64,000 nucleotides of DNA from Deltaproteobacteria bacterium (GCA_019310535.1 JAFDED010000004.1:41685-105684); one strand, 5' to 3'. Counted from the first letter of the stretch, positions 8,540 through 17,829 are shown. Notes: a model not told the origin generated them from the sequence alone. Numbers and translations: made by a program.

Positions 8540-9350
8540 CCTGACAACCCTACTGGGTAAGAAGCAAACTCCGGCGTTACGAAATATACTTCTCCCAACC
8601 AGCAATGCGAAGAAGGGGGTTCTCATGATTTACGTGCAGTATCCCCTGAAGGAGAGCATTAAAGAGGCAAACCTTTATTCTATGTTGTTACGGTGGACGC
8701 TTAATTAAGGCAGCATAGGGCTCGTCTTCTGATGTGTCACTACCTCAAGCATGTTTGTTGCGGGAGCTCCCTTCCGGATCCTCATATTCCTTTTTCTTTG
8801 TTTGCCTTTATTAAGGATTCTAACTCTCTCTCTAGGATCGTACCAACTTGTATTTTCCCCGGTTATTAAGGACTTTTGGAGAAGCTTTTCGAAAAGGGGG
8901 GGGTGGCTAGGATGACCTGTCGTCCTGGCTACCCCAACTGCATCCTTCATCTATTATTGGCGGTAATTTGACTGTAATATCGTTGATCAATATGTTGCTG
9001 ATCAAAGTGGATAATTCTGTTTTCCTTTCAAAATTTTGTGGTAAATCCTGATACTTTTTTGCTTGACATCAAATATGTGAACTGGTATGGGAAATATCAT
9101 AAAAAGAATACAAGTAATACAAATATGGTCGTACGATCAAGGCTGCTTTTACCGTAATTTTTTATCGTTCCTGCTTCTGGATTAGTGGGGAGAGCGCATT
9201 TTTTCGTGCCTATTTGATATCATGCAGAAGAAGACGAAATGTTTTAAAGGCGCAACAATAAAGGGGATGGGTTTGGGTTTTTTAATAACACCTTACTCAA
9301 AGGTGATAATTTCGGGAGCCAGCTTTAATTGTTAAGGAAAGGAGGGAATC
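8540..9350. other. Intergenic region, no convincing gene
   Basis: About 810 bases. A 27-codon ORF from 8625 and an 81-codon minus frame (8705-8950) lack good translation signals. TTGACA at 9063-9068 is followed 17 bases later only by TATGGG, so any promoter for the cluster at 9351 is weakly marked. I see no RNA gene. Confidence 0.4.
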
Positions 9351-9758
9351 ATGATCAGACCGAAAAGAATATACTTGACAGCCCTGCTGGCAGTGAGTGC
9401 TTTCTTGATTGGATATGCCTCTATATCCATAGCGGATGAGAAGGGGAGTGGTGGACCCAAGTTTGACCTCAAAATCGCTCCAGAGGCTGATGTCAAAGCC
9501 AGCGCGTATAAGAAAGAGTGGAAAGGGAAAAGCCGTCTCCACGTGCAATTGGAAATCACCAACGTGACCGACAAGCCACAACGTTTCAAGGTTATGGGCG
9601 ACATCCCGGAGGGGCCTGCCTTCGCCATGAAGGTTCCCCGGAAGGGCAAACCACCGGTGGTGAAACCCAAGGAGACCCAGAAGGTTGTCTTCCCGCTGAT
9701 TTACGAGAAGATGCCGGATCGGATCTTTATTGAGCTGATTACCGTTTCTGCGCAGTGA
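9351..9758 (+). CDS. Small secreted protein of unknown function
   Basis: 135 residues with a strong ribosome-binding site (GGAAAGGAGG). Residues 1-28 form a signal peptide (IYLTALLAVSAFLIGYASISIA, cleavage near ADEK). The mature part is basic and beta-rich, with FDLKIAPEADVKA and VQLEITNVTDKPQRFKV, suggesting an Ig-like sandwich; the tail PKETQKVVFPLIYEKMPDRIF fits a C-terminal strand pair. No cysteines or cofactor motifs are visible. It heads the long plus-strand run and lies about 100 bases before the TAXI binding protein, so it may be a periplasmic accessory to that transporter. I do not recognise a named family. Confidence 0.75.
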   Translation: MIRPKRIYLTALLAVSAFLIGYASISIADEKGSGGPKFDLKIAPEADVKASAYKKEWKGKSRLHVQLEITNVTDKPQRFKVMGDIPEGPAFAMKVPRKGKPPVVKPKETQKVVFPLIYEKMPDRIFIELITVSAQ

Positions 9759-9862
9759 ATTTCGGAGATGAAACAAGGTGCAGGATCATTAAACCTCTTT
9801 CCGAGGGGGAAACCCCCTATTACTGGGAGGGCGACGAGACCCCTGCCAAAAGGAGGGTAGAG

Positions 9863-10834
9863 ATGAAGGACAGAAGCCTTACTATCCTTACTGTCGTAAG
9901 TATTGCGGTGGCCCTGGTCATTGTGGGTGCAGCGGCCGCCGACTCCCACGCAGAGAAAATGAAGCGTTATTCAGTGGCCACAGGCGGAACAGGCGGAACA
10001 GTATATCCCATGTTCGGCGCCATCGCCGAAATTGTCAATAGAAACGTCAAAAATGTGAAGCTGACCGTGGAGGTAACCGCAGCCTCTAACGAAAACCTGC
10101 GCTTGATCCAGACCGGAGAGGTGGACTTCTTTATCTCCAACGGCCAGTTGTGCAGCAAGGCCGTCAAAGGAGAAAAGCCCTTCCCCACCAAGTTCGACAA
10201 AGTCCGGCTCGCAGGTTGGATGCATGGAAGTCCCTTGCAGATCGCTGTATTCGCCAAAAGCAATATTAAGTCCCTCATGGACCTGAAAGGGAAAAAAGTG
10301 GTGGTCGGCGCTGTTGGTTCGGGCAACGAGGCCTCCGTGCGGATCATTTTTGGGATGGCGGGGCTGACCTACAAGGATTTCAAGCCGTTATACCTTAGCT
10401 TCAGCGAGGGTGCTGCGGCCATGAAAGACCGCAGGGTTGACGTGTTGACCGTACAGGCGGGTTACCCTACCACCGCCCTGCTGGACCTGTCCACATCAGT
10501 TCCCATCAGGCTGATTCCGGTCGAAATGGCGCTGGCTAAAAAGGTCAACGCCAAGTACCCGCTCTATATTCCATCCACGATCCCGGCAAATATCTATAAA
10601 GGCCAGACTGAGCCAACACTGGTTATCGACTCCCCCGGCGTGTGGGGCGCCGCAGCGTCTGTCCCTGCGGACTTGGTTTACCAGGTGGTGAAGTTAACCA
10701 AGGAAAACATCGACGAACTGGCCAACGTCCACGTTGCCTTCAAGCAATGGAAATTCGAACCGTCTGTCCAGGCGGCAGGTCCTCTGCATCCTGGCGCCAT
10801 CCGGTATTACAAAGAACTGGGGTTGATGAAGTAA
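9863..10834 (+). CDS. TAXI-family TRAP transporter substrate-binding protein
   Basis: 323 residues from the ATG at 9863, preceded by AAAGGAGG; an in-frame upstream ATG at 9755 would hide the signal peptide (LTILTVVSIAVALVIVGAAAADSHA). The mature N-terminus RYSVATGGTGGTVYPMFGAIAEIVN is the TAXI signature, and the lobe with VVVGAVGSGNEASVRI plus LSFSEGAAAMKDRRVDVL completes the binding fold. TAXI proteins capture small carboxylates in the periplasm for a fused TRAP permease, which here follows at 11000 after a hairpin. The ligand is not predictable from sequence. Confidence 0.93.
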   Translation: MKDRSLTILTVVSIAVALVIVGAAAADSHAEKMKRYSVATGGTGGTVYPMFGAIAEIVNRNVKNVKLTVEVTAASNENLRLIQTGEVDFFISNGQLCSKAVKGEKPFPTKFDKVRLAGWMHGSPLQIAVFAKSNIKSLMDLKGKKVVVGAVGSGNEASVRIIFGMAGLTYKDFKPLYLSFSEGAAAMKDRRVDVLTVQAGYPTTALLDLSTSVPIRLIPVEMALAKKVNAKYPLYIPSTIPANIYKGQTEPTLVIDSPGVWGAAASVPADLVYQVVKLTKENIDELANVHVAFKQWKFEPSVQAAGPLHPGAIRYYKELGLMK

Positions 10835-10876
10835 CCTCCATCGATTGATTCGTTTTCTGTTAACGGTACCATGTTT

Positions 10877-10915
10877 GGCTCCGGGGCGGCTTAGCTGTCC
10901 GGTTGCCCCGGAGCC
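10877..10915 (+). repeat. Stem-loop between binding-protein and permease genes
   Basis: GGCTCCGGGGC (10877-10887) pairs perfectly with GCCCCGGAGCC (10905-10915), an 11-bp GC-rich stem with a 17-base loop. No T-run follows, so it is more likely an RNA-stabilising or partial termination structure at the 3' end of the binding-protein message than a full terminator. Confidence 0.75.
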
Positions 10916-10999
10916 GACATTCTGTCGGAAATGGACCGCCCTCCATCGGGGAAACCGGAATTGTTGAATCACCAAACATGATGCTTCACGGGATTTTAG

Positions 11000-12877
11000 A
11001 TGACCAGTCAACGCCATCTGACGGGTATTATCGCCAAAGTCGCCATGGTCACTGCTGTGGCCATGACTCTGTTCCATCTCTATTATACCACGCTGGGCAT
11101 CATGCAGATGATGTACTTCCGAAGCTTCCACGTCATGTTTGCCTGCGTGCTGATTTTTCTGCTCTACCCAATCTCCAGGAAATCATCCCGTTCGAGTGTC
11201 CCCTGGTATGATTATCTCTTTGCCGCCCTGACCATCGCGGGCGGAACATACATCATCGTCGAGTTTGAGTCCATGGTGGCCCGGTTGGGCATCCAGACCA
11301 CCCGTGATGTGGTCTTCGCCATCATTACCATCAGCCTTGTATTGGAAGCCACCCGGAGGACCGTTGGGAATGCATTGCCGATCTTATGCCTGGTCTTTAT
11401 TGCTTACGCCATGTTCGGACACTACCTTCCCGATGCAATTGCTCACCGAGGCTTCAGCATCCAGCGCATCACCAGTCAGCTTTATTCAACCATGGAAGGC
11501 ATCTACGGCATGACCACAAAAGCCATGGCCGTGTATGTGTTCTTGTTCATAGTATTCGGTGCCTTCCTGGACGCATCCGGCGCCGGCAACTATTTCAACG
11601 ATTTGGCGTACAGCCTGACCGGTTCCTGGCGGGGAGGCCCCGCTCAGACCGCCGTGGTTGCCAGCACACTGATGGGGTCGGTCTCGGGGGCCGCAGTGGC
11701 CAACGTGGTCGCCACAGGCAGTTTTACTATCCCTTTGATGAAGAAGGTCGGATATCGCCCGCATGAGGCCGGTGCAATCGAGGCGGCTGCATCCACCGGC
11801 GGCCAGTTCATGCCGCCGGTGATGGGCTCGGGCATATTCATCATGTCCGAGTGGACGGGCATCCCTTACTTTGAAATCGTCAAGTTGGCGTTCCTTCCTG
11901 CCCTGCTCTATTTTTTTTCCGTGGGAGTGTACGTCTATATTCAGGCCAATAAAATGGGCCTTCAGCCGATCCCTCGCTCTGACCTGCCACCCATCGGCAA
12001 AACGTTGCTGAAAGGAATCCACTACATGGTGCCCCTGATTATTCTGGTTGTGGTGCTTCTTATTGGTCGCACCCCTACGTTTGCTGCAGTCATCGGTATC
12101 CTTTCGGTAATTGTGATCAGTTGGTTTCGCAGGGAAACCCGGATGTATCCACGGGACATCATGCGTGGACTGGCCATGGGCGCCAGGAAGGCCATAGCAG
12201 TTTCCGCGGCCTGCGTGGCGTCGGGCGTCGTGGTGGGCGTGGTAGGCCTTACAGGGATAGGGCTGTCATTTTCCTCAGGTGTTATTTCACTGGCCGGGGA
12301 TTCTTTGATCCTCGCCTTGCTTTTGGTCATGGGCGCCACCGGCATCCTTGGGATGGGCCTGCCCATCACGGCGGCCTATATTGTCACCGCCATTCTGGCA
12401 GCTCCGGCCATGCTCAAGATGGGAATCCCCCTGCTGGTGGCGCATATGGTCATTTTCTGGTTCAGCTCCATCGGCAACGTTACTCCACCTGTCTGCCTTG
12501 CGGCATACGCCGGCGCCGGGATGGCTGGTGCCGATCCCATGCGCACCGGCTTTACCGCCTGGAACGTGGCAAAAGGGTTGTATGTGATACCATTCATGAT
12601 GGTTTACACTCCGTTGATGACCGGTGAACCGGGTCCGATTCTGCTCAATACTTGCCTCATTGCGCTGGGGCTCACGGCCTTCACTATAACACTTTCACGA
12701 CAATTAATCCGGCCATTGAGCCTTTTTCAGCATGCGGCGTTCTTGGGAGCAACGATCTTCCTGCTTTTCCCCATCAACACCATTACTTATGGCTTGGGCA
12801 TGGCGCTGTTCCTCTGGGGGATCGTCAGTGATATCTTAAAAGGGAGGGAAAAGATCAGCCAGACTGCTTCGGCTTGA
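11000..12877 (+). CDS. TRAP transporter permease, fused small and large subunits
   Basis: 625 residues, almost entirely hydrophobic helices. The first ~170 residues correspond to the four-helix DctQ-like part (VAMVTAVAMTLFHLYYTTLG, MMYFRSFHVMFACVLIFLLYP), and the rest to the DctM-like large subunit with GSVSGAAVANVVATGSFTIPLMKK and ASTGGQFMPPVMGSGIFIM, both hallmark segments, and a second half repeating the fold (LGMGLPITAAYIVTAILAAPAM, NVTPPVCLAAYAGAGMA). Such fused permeases pair with TAXI binding proteins and drive uptake with an ion gradient. It is followed 21 bases later by a DUF1850 gene. The mRNA hairpin upstream may keep permease expression below that of the binding protein. Confidence 0.94.
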   Translation: MTSQRHLTGIIAKVAMVTAVAMTLFHLYYTTLGIMQMMYFRSFHVMFACVLIFLLYPISRKSSRSSVPWYDYLFAALTIAGGTYIIVEFESMVARLGIQTTRDVVFAIITISLVLEATRRTVGNALPILCLVFIAYAMFGHYLPDAIAHRGFSIQRITSQLYSTMEGIYGMTTKAMAVYVFLFIVFGAFLDASGAGNYFNDLAYSLTGSWRGGPAQTAVVASTLMGSVSGAAVANVVATGSFTIPLMKKVGYRPHEAGAIEAAASTGGQFMPPVMGSGIFIMSEWTGIPYFEIVKLAFLPALLYFFSVGVYVYIQANKMGLQPIPRSDLPPIGKTLLKGIHYMVPLIILVVVLLIGRTPTFAAVIGILSVIVISWFRRETRMYPRDIMRGLAMGARKAIAVSAACVASGVVVGVVGLTGIGLSFSSGVISLAGDSLILALLLVMGATGILGMGLPITAAYIVTAILAAPAMLKMGIPLLVAHMVIFWFSSIGNVTPPVCLAAYAGAGMAGADPMRTGFTAWNVAKGLYVIPFMMVYTPLMTGEPGPILLNTCLIALGLTAFTITLSRQLIRPLSLFQHAAFLGATIFLLFPINTITYGLGMALFLWGIVSDILKGREKISQTASA

Positions 12878-12898
12878 ATTTAGGCGAGGGAAAAGACG

Positions 12899-13372
12899 AT
12901 GAAAATCACGATTCCAGCCGTCTTTGGTGTTTTTGTTGGAATCCTGATCACCGCCCCGGCATCCGGGGGCCGATACGTTATCGAGGTGTACAACGACAGC
13001 TTGGGAAAGATGATCATCCAGCGGCCCGCGGTGCCCGGCAATAGGTTCTCACTCGAATACATGCACTCCATTCAGCTTCATCCGGTGGTGGAAAACTTCA
13101 CTTTTGATAAGCAGGGAGACATCATCCTGACCGACCAGATTATCATGGACCACGGGCACGGGCTGCCTGAGCCCTCCCCAAAGGATCACTGGCGTTTGGT
13201 TGATGACAAGATCCACATTTATAACATCAACAAGCGTATTGGGACCATCGTTCTGCGGGTCAGCTTTTTACATGACCAGTTCCTGGTGTTCGGCTCATTT
13301 CGACTGAACCTGGTGAAAGTCGCACGGGGAGGACAGAGAATAATCATTTCTGTCCATCGTTTCGAGGAGTAG
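12899..13372 (+). CDS. DUF1850 domain protein, TAXI-TRAP accessory
   Basis: 157 residues with an N-terminal signal sequence or anchor (ITIPAVFGVFVGILITAPASG). The family features are FSLEYMHSIQLHPVVENF near residue 50 and IIMDHGHGLPEP near residue 85, followed by a strand-rich end. DUF1850 proteins are small exported proteins usually encoded beside TAXI-type TRAP transporters; their exact task is unknown. It directly follows the permease gene, which supports this being a complete three-part transport unit. Confidence 0.8.
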   Translation: MKITIPAVFGVFVGILITAPASGGRYVIEVYNDSLGKMIIQRPAVPGNRFSLEYMHSIQLHPVVENFTFDKQGDIILTDQIIMDHGHGLPEPSPKDHWRLVDDKIHIYNINKRIGTIVLRVSFLHDQFLVFGSFRLNLVKVARGGQRIIISVHRFEE

Positions 13373-13492
13373 TTCTTTCCCCCGAGTCGCCCTATGGGTG
13401 CGGCAGTTCACTAAAGGGCGGTGTCCAGCGTTTTGGCGGAGCTTGCCCGACTTCGCATTTTGTTCCGAGTTCCGGGTGATGAGGAGGTTTCT

Positions 13493-14623
13493 ATGCAGCT
13501 TACGGAAAAGGAGATCAAGTTCGCCACAGATGGTATTGATCGTCTGGTTTGTGCTCCAATCGGCGCCAAGTTTTTCCGGCGCACCGAATACCCGCTGATC
13601 CATTTGCTCTATGAGGCGGCCCGAAAAAAAACGGCGACGGGAGACCCGTTGAGCTACCAGGCGGCCAAAGGCCTGGCCGAGCGGGTCAAGCCGGGTGACA
13701 CGGTGATTTTTCTGACCGGTTGGTACTTGCCCATGTACATGATCGGCGAGAATGACGGCCCTCCGGGCTCCGCTGGCTTGGCCCGCGCCATCAACTTCGG
13801 GCTGGGGGCCACTCCCATCGTCTTCTCAGAGTCCGGCCACCTGGACATAATAAAGGCCTCTTTTCAAGGTGCGGGCTTTCGCATTGCCGATGATCTCAAA
13901 GAGGCCCGGAAGATAATGCGCCGCGTATATGTGGCAGCCCCGCTCTCGCCTCGCATGGATGAAACACAGAGCATAGAGATCATAAATCGCCGGCTGGATG
14001 AGCTGAAGCCCTCTGCCGTCATCGCAGTGGAGAAAAGCGGTCCCAATGCAGCCGGACTGAATCACTCGCTGCCCGGACGAGATCTGACACCCATCAACGG
14101 GAAATACCACCTCTTGGTGGAAGAGGCCCGGCGCAGGGGCATATTTACCATTGGCTGCGGTGATGGCGGCAACGAGATCGGCATGGGCAACGTTCACGAG
14201 GAGGTGCGAAAATACCTTGCCACCGGCGACACGTGCTACTGTGGATGGTATTCAGGTTGCGCCGCCACTACTCAGACTGATGTACTGGTTGTGGGCTTCA
14301 TTTCCAATTGGGCCGCTTATGGCATCGAGGCAGCACTGGCACTATTCCTCCAGCGCCACGAACTCATGCATGACGGGGAGATCGAGGAGCGTGTTTTGCG
14401 CTTGACCGCCGACGCCGGCGCTGCCGGACCTCCTTACGGATTTTCCGAAATGGGTGTGGATGAGCTTCCCACCCGCTTTAATATCCTGCTGGTAGAACAG
14501 CTCAAGTTCACCGTGCTGGATTACCTGACACATACAGAGGGCCGCCGCAGATACATGGAGACTATCAAGGGGATCGCAGCCCTGGACACTTGGATTAAAG
14601 AGGAATACGCCCACAAAGATTAG
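13493..14623 (+). CDS. Glutamate cyclase-like protein (DUF4392)
   Basis: 376 residues from the ATG at 13493 (GAGGAGG upstream); a longer frame from 13421 has no site. Features of the D-glutamate cyclase C-terminal domain family are visible: PGDTVIFLTGW, GPPGSAGLARAINFGLGATPI, VAVEKSGPNAAG-like VEKSGPNAAGLNHSLPGRD, and GCGDGGNEIGMGN. The characterised mammalian homologue (DGLUCY) converts D-glutamate to 5-oxo-D-proline. Here it sits between two transporters and upstream of HyuB/HyuA, whose family includes ATP-dependent 5-oxoprolinase. That pairing suggests chemistry on a lactam or cyclic amino acid, but the true substrate is uncertain. Confidence 0.82.
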   Translation: MQLTEKEIKFATDGIDRLVCAPIGAKFFRRTEYPLIHLLYEAARKKTATGDPLSYQAAKGLAERVKPGDTVIFLTGWYLPMYMIGENDGPPGSAGLARAINFGLGATPIVFSESGHLDIIKASFQGAGFRIADDLKEARKIMRRVYVAAPLSPRMDETQSIEIINRRLDELKPSAVIAVEKSGPNAAGLNHSLPGRDLTPINGKYHLLVEEARRRGIFTIGCGDGGNEIGMGNVHEEVRKYLATGDTCYCGWYSGCAATTQTDVLVVGFISNWAAYGIEAALALFLQRHELMHDGEIEERVLRLTADAGAAGPPYGFSEMGVDELPTRFNILLVEQLKFTVLDYLTHTEGRRRYMETIKGIAALDTWIKEEYAHKD

Positions 14624-14667
14624 TGAGGTGTCTCAATGTCGACTTTTGTAAAAGGAGGAGGAAAGCC

Positions 14668-15642
14668 ATGAAGAAGAGAACATCCGTCTGGTTTGTCAGT
14701 TTAGCGGCGCTATTGGTTTTTGGGTTCAGCCCATCGGTTCCGGCAGCGGACTATCCGGTAAAGCCGGTTCAGTTGATCGTGCCCTATTCGCCCGGAGGCA
14801 GCCTGGACAGGACTGCTCGGATCATCGCAAAACACGCCGAGAAGTACCTGGGCCAGAAGGTGGTAGTCGTTAACAGGACCGGCGCCAGCGGTTCCGTCGG
14901 CTTCACGGCCATCGCGCAGGCCAAGCCGGAGGGTTACGTCCTGGGTATGGGCGCCACACCTTTGATCCAGCACCACCTGCTCCTGGAAGGGGTGACATAC
15001 ACATACAAAAGCTTCACCCCCGTCGTAATGTGCTCCTATGATAATAACACCTTTACGGTGAAAGCTGGGAGCCCCATCGACAAGCCATGGAAGGAGTTTT
15101 TGGCATATATGAAGGCGCATCCTAATGAAATACCCATCGGATTGGGAGGACACTGGTCTTCCCTGGATCTGGCTCGGGCGGCTTTCGAGCTGGCCACCGG
15201 GACGAGCTTTCGCAGGGTCCAATTCAAGGGAGGCGCCAAGGCTGTCGCATCTGTTCTGGGGGGGCATACTATGGCCACCACCGCTTATCAGGATGAAATT
15301 TACGACCACGTTAAGTTGGGCAAGCTTCGCATCCTGACCTTTATGTCCGAGAAGCGCATGGCCAACTTCCCCGATGTCCCAACCATGAAGGAACTCGGTT
15401 ACGATGTGGTCATGGGTGTATGGCGTGGTGTCATCGCTCCCAACGGTCTGCCGGACGACGTCAAAAAGAAGGTCATCGAGGCTTTTGACAAGACGATCAA
15501 GGATCCCGCACTCAAGGCAGACTTCGAAAAAGGAAAGGTCCCCTACGTGTATAAGAACGCCGAGGAATTTGGAAAGATCAGGGCTCAGGGCCACGAGAAA
15601 ATCACCAAGATCGTCCAGACCATCAAGGCCAGGTCAAAATAA
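14668..15642 (+). CDS. tctC: TTT transporter substrate-binding protein (Bug/TctC)
   Basis: 324 residues from the ATG at 14668, preceded by AAAGGAGGAGG. Signal peptide: SVWFVSLAALLVFGFSPSVPAADYP. The mature start YPVKPVQLIVPYSPGGSLDRTAR and VVVVNRTGASGSVGF are the Bug-family signature, binding a carboxylate through main-chain contacts; the C-terminus (GLPDDVKKKVIEAFDKTIKDP) is typical. It is the periplasmic receptor for the TctA-TctB permease encoded just downstream after a large stem-loop. Its presence next to a TAXI-TRAP system implies that the cluster imports two ligands, or one ligand by two routes. Confidence 0.93.
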   Translation: MKKRTSVWFVSLAALLVFGFSPSVPAADYPVKPVQLIVPYSPGGSLDRTARIIAKHAEKYLGQKVVVVNRTGASGSVGFTAIAQAKPEGYVLGMGATPLIQHHLLLEGVTYTYKSFTPVVMCSYDNNTFTVKAGSPIDKPWKEFLAYMKAHPNEIPIGLGGHWSSLDLARAAFELATGTSFRRVQFKGGAKAVASVLGGHTMATTAYQDEIYDHVKLGKLRILTFMSEKRMANFPDVPTMKELGYDVVMGVWRGVIAPNGLPDDVKKKVIEAFDKTIKDPALKADFEKGKVPYVYKNAEEFGKIRAQGHEKITKIVQTIKARSK

Positions 15643-15713
15643 GAATTTATCGGGGGAATCCGGCGTCCTTATGGTTCAAAACTCAAGGGTTCCCCCTGTA
15701 CATGTAAATTCTT
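15641..15713 (+). repeat. Extended stem-loop between tctC and tctB
   Basis: An outer pair AAGAATTTA (15641-15649) with TAAATTCTT (15705-15713) encloses an inner 10-bp stem, GGGGGAATCC (15652-15661) with GGGTTCCCCC (15687-15696, one G:U). It overlaps the tctC stop codon and precedes the permease genes; a candidate mRNA-stability or partial-termination structure. Confidence 0.75.
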
Positions 15714-15766
15714 CGTGAAGACGAGATCGATTCGGAAACGAGCCGGTTAAAGTTTGGAGGATTGTG

Positions 15767-16255
15767 ATGTCCCGCGCTGAGAGGCTCTCCGTTCCTTTGA
15801 CGCTGATCGTTTTCAGCGCCCTGAGCTATTTACAGACAACAAGATTTCCGCCCCTGGCGGCCCGATTCCCCAAATTGGTCATTACGGGAATATTGTCGCT
15901 GTCGTTGTGCCTCTTTATCAAAGAATTGAGATCCCGCACACCACCGGCCGAAGTGGAATCAGAGAAAGAGAATGCGGAAGGGCTGCAGTTTGGTGCCGGG
16001 GGGCTCACCATGCCCAGGGCCCGGCAGAGCCTGATTATCGTCTCCATGATCGGATATATTGGCCTCTTGCAATATCTGGGCTTTGTATTGGCCACGCTTC
16101 CGTTTCTTCTTGTGCAATTCTGGCTCCTTGGATATCGGGGGATCTGGACCGTCGTGTCGGTGGCGGTTTGCATGACTTTGGCGATTTATTATATATTTGT
16201 TAAGATTTTTCTGATTATGTTTCCGGAGGGGATCATTTTACCCGGTCTTTTATGA
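15767..16255 (+). CDS. tctB: TTT transporter small permease TctB
   Basis: 162 residues. ATG 15767 lies six bases after GGAGG; the GTG three bases earlier is too close. The protein has four predicted membrane helices: LTLIVFSALSYLQTT, LVITGILSLSLCLFIK, IIVSMIGYIGLLQYLGFVLATLPFLLVQFWLLG, and VVSVAVCMTLAIYYIFVKIFLIMF, the last ending in the FPEGIILPGL-like finish common in TctB. A charged loop of about 30 residues separates helices two and three. It is the small membrane subunit of the tripartite tricarboxylate transporter. Confidence 0.9.
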   Translation: MSRAERLSVPLTLIVFSALSYLQTTRFPPLAARFPKLVITGILSLSLCLFIKELRSRTPPAEVESEKENAEGLQFGAGGLTMPRARQSLIIVSMIGYIGLLQYLGFVLATLPFLLVQFWLLGYRGIWTVVSVAVCMTLAIYYIFVKIFLIMFPEGIILPGLL

Positions 16256-16328
16256 CAAAGAGGCATGACTGTTTCTTCACTGCCAAACAGACTGAAAGCG
16301 GCACATATTTTGCCGGTATGAGGACCGT

Positions 16329-17813
16329 ATGCTCCACAACATTTCCGCCGGCTTTTTTGTTGCCTTTCAGTTGCTCACGATCCTTACGAGTGCCCTTGGC
16401 GTGATGTTTGGGATCATTGTGGGTGCCATTCCCGGCCTGTCTGCCACAATGGGCGTGGCGCTTCTGGTCCCTCTTACCTTTGTCATGGAACCCGCCCAGG
16501 GTTTGCTTATGCTCATGGGTATTTTCTGCGGCGCTGTTTACGGCGGCTCCATCTCCGCCATCCTTTTTCGCGTTCCGGGAACAGGCGCCGCTGTGATGAC
16601 CATGCTCGACGGCAACGAGATGACAAAAAAGGGGGAGAGCCAGAAAGCGCTTCAAGCCTCGGTATGGGCATCCTTTGCCGGCGGCGTAATGAGCGCCTTT
16701 GCCCTCATGTTTTTTGCCCCCGCCCTAGCGGTGATCGCGTTGAAATTCGGCCCCTCGGAGTACTTCGCCCTGGCTCTATGCGGATTGACGATCATTTGCA
16801 CCCTTGAGTCCAGCAATCTCATCAAGGGTTTTATCAGTGGGCTGTTCGGTCTCCTGGTGGGAACCATGGGGCTGGACCCCATGACGGGTTACCCCCGCTT
16901 CACCTTTGGACGGGCTGATCTTTTCGAGGGAGTCCAGCTCATTCCTGCGCTCATCGGCCTGTTCTCGTTACCCGAGGTTCTCTCTATTGTGACACGAAGA
17001 GGGAGCGTGAAGATGATTTCGGGTGCTGAAATGACCCATAAAGGATTGACCCGCGGGGAAATCCGTCGCACTGCGCCCTTGCTGGTTAAAACAGGTCTTC
17101 TGGGAGTGTTTATCGGGGTCTTGCCCGGTGCCGGTGGTGTGATCTCTTCCATTATTTCTTACAGTGAAGCCAAACGATCGGCCAAAAGACCCGAATTATT
17201 CGGAACAGGGATTATCGAGGGAGTGATCGCCCCTGAAGCAGCAAACAACGGGTCTTCAGCAGCGTCTCTGGTGCCAATGCTGACTCTCGGCATCCCCGGC
17301 AGCGCAACCGCTGCCATCTTCCTTGGTGCCCTGACAATACATGGCTTGCGTCCCGGTCCCCTGCTGTTCCACAGCAACTCTTCAGTGGTCTTCGGGCTAC
17401 TGGTGGGAACGTTTTATGTTCAGGTCATCATGCTCATATTAGGGCTTTTTGGGGCACGGTTGTTTGCCCGGCTTGTTCAAATTCCGGGCGCATTCATCGC
17501 CCCCAGCATCGCATTGTTCAGCATAGTCGGCTCTTATGCCATGGGGACCAACATTTTCGACGTGTGGATCATGTTCATTTTCGGAATCATAGGGACCTTG
17601 ATAAAGCGATACGGATTTTCCTCGCCTGCCCTGCTCTTGGCCCTTGTGCTCGGCCCCATTTTGGAAGAGAACATGGCCGCCAGCCTCCAGATATCAGGAG
17701 GCTCCCTATGGATATTTATCAGCCGTCCTCTGACGCTGTTGATTTACGCCGCAACCATTTTCCTGATTATCGGCACTCTGCGGCATCTGAAGAAACAAAG
17801 ATTATCTTCATGA
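16329..17813 (+). CDS. tctA: TTT transporter large permease TctA
   Basis: 494 residues with about 11 membrane helices. The N-terminal half contains GIIVGAIPGLSATMGVALL and GAVYGGSISAILFRVPGTG, and the second half repeats the pattern with GVLPGAGGVISSIISYSEAK and LTLGIPGSATAAIFLGALTI, both hallmarks of TctA. TctA forms the ion-coupled translocation path for small carboxylates delivered by TctC. It completes the tctC-tctB-tctA order seen in this family, and is followed 16 bases later by an aminotransferase gene, so transport and first metabolism are probably on one message. Confidence 0.94.
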   Translation: MLHNISAGFFVAFQLLTILTSALGVMFGIIVGAIPGLSATMGVALLVPLTFVMEPAQGLLMLMGIFCGAVYGGSISAILFRVPGTGAAVMTMLDGNEMTKKGESQKALQASVWASFAGGVMSAFALMFFAPALAVIALKFGPSEYFALALCGLTIICTLESSNLIKGFISGLFGLLVGTMGLDPMTGYPRFTFGRADLFEGVQLIPALIGLFSLPEVLSIVTRRGSVKMISGAEMTHKGLTRGEIRRTAPLLVKTGLLGVFIGVLPGAGGVISSIISYSEAKRSAKRPELFGTGIIEGVIAPEAANNGSSAASLVPMLTLGIPGSATAAIFLGALTIHGLRPGPLLFHSNSSVVFGLLVGTFYVQVIMLILGLFGARLFARLVQIPGAFIAPSIALFSIVGSYAMGTNIFDVWIMFIFGIIGTLIKRYGFSSPALLLALVLGPILEENMAASLQISGGSLWIFISRPLTLLIYAATIFLIIGTLRHLKKQRLSS

Positions 17814-17829
17814 ATGGGAGGTACAACCG

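Noticed and set aside
8625..8708. 27-codon ORF after the acyl-CoA dehydrogenase
   Set aside because: Too short, with no conserved feature or operon partner.
8705..8950. 81-codon minus-strand frame
   Set aside because: No Shine-Dalgarno sequence and a low-complexity basic composition.
9063..9091. TTGACA with TATGGG at 17 bases as promoter of the 9.3 kb run
   Set aside because: The second hexamer matches only three of six positions; not enough to list.
14710..15594. 294-codon minus-strand frame opposite tctC
   Set aside because: Shadow frame of a strongly recognised gene.
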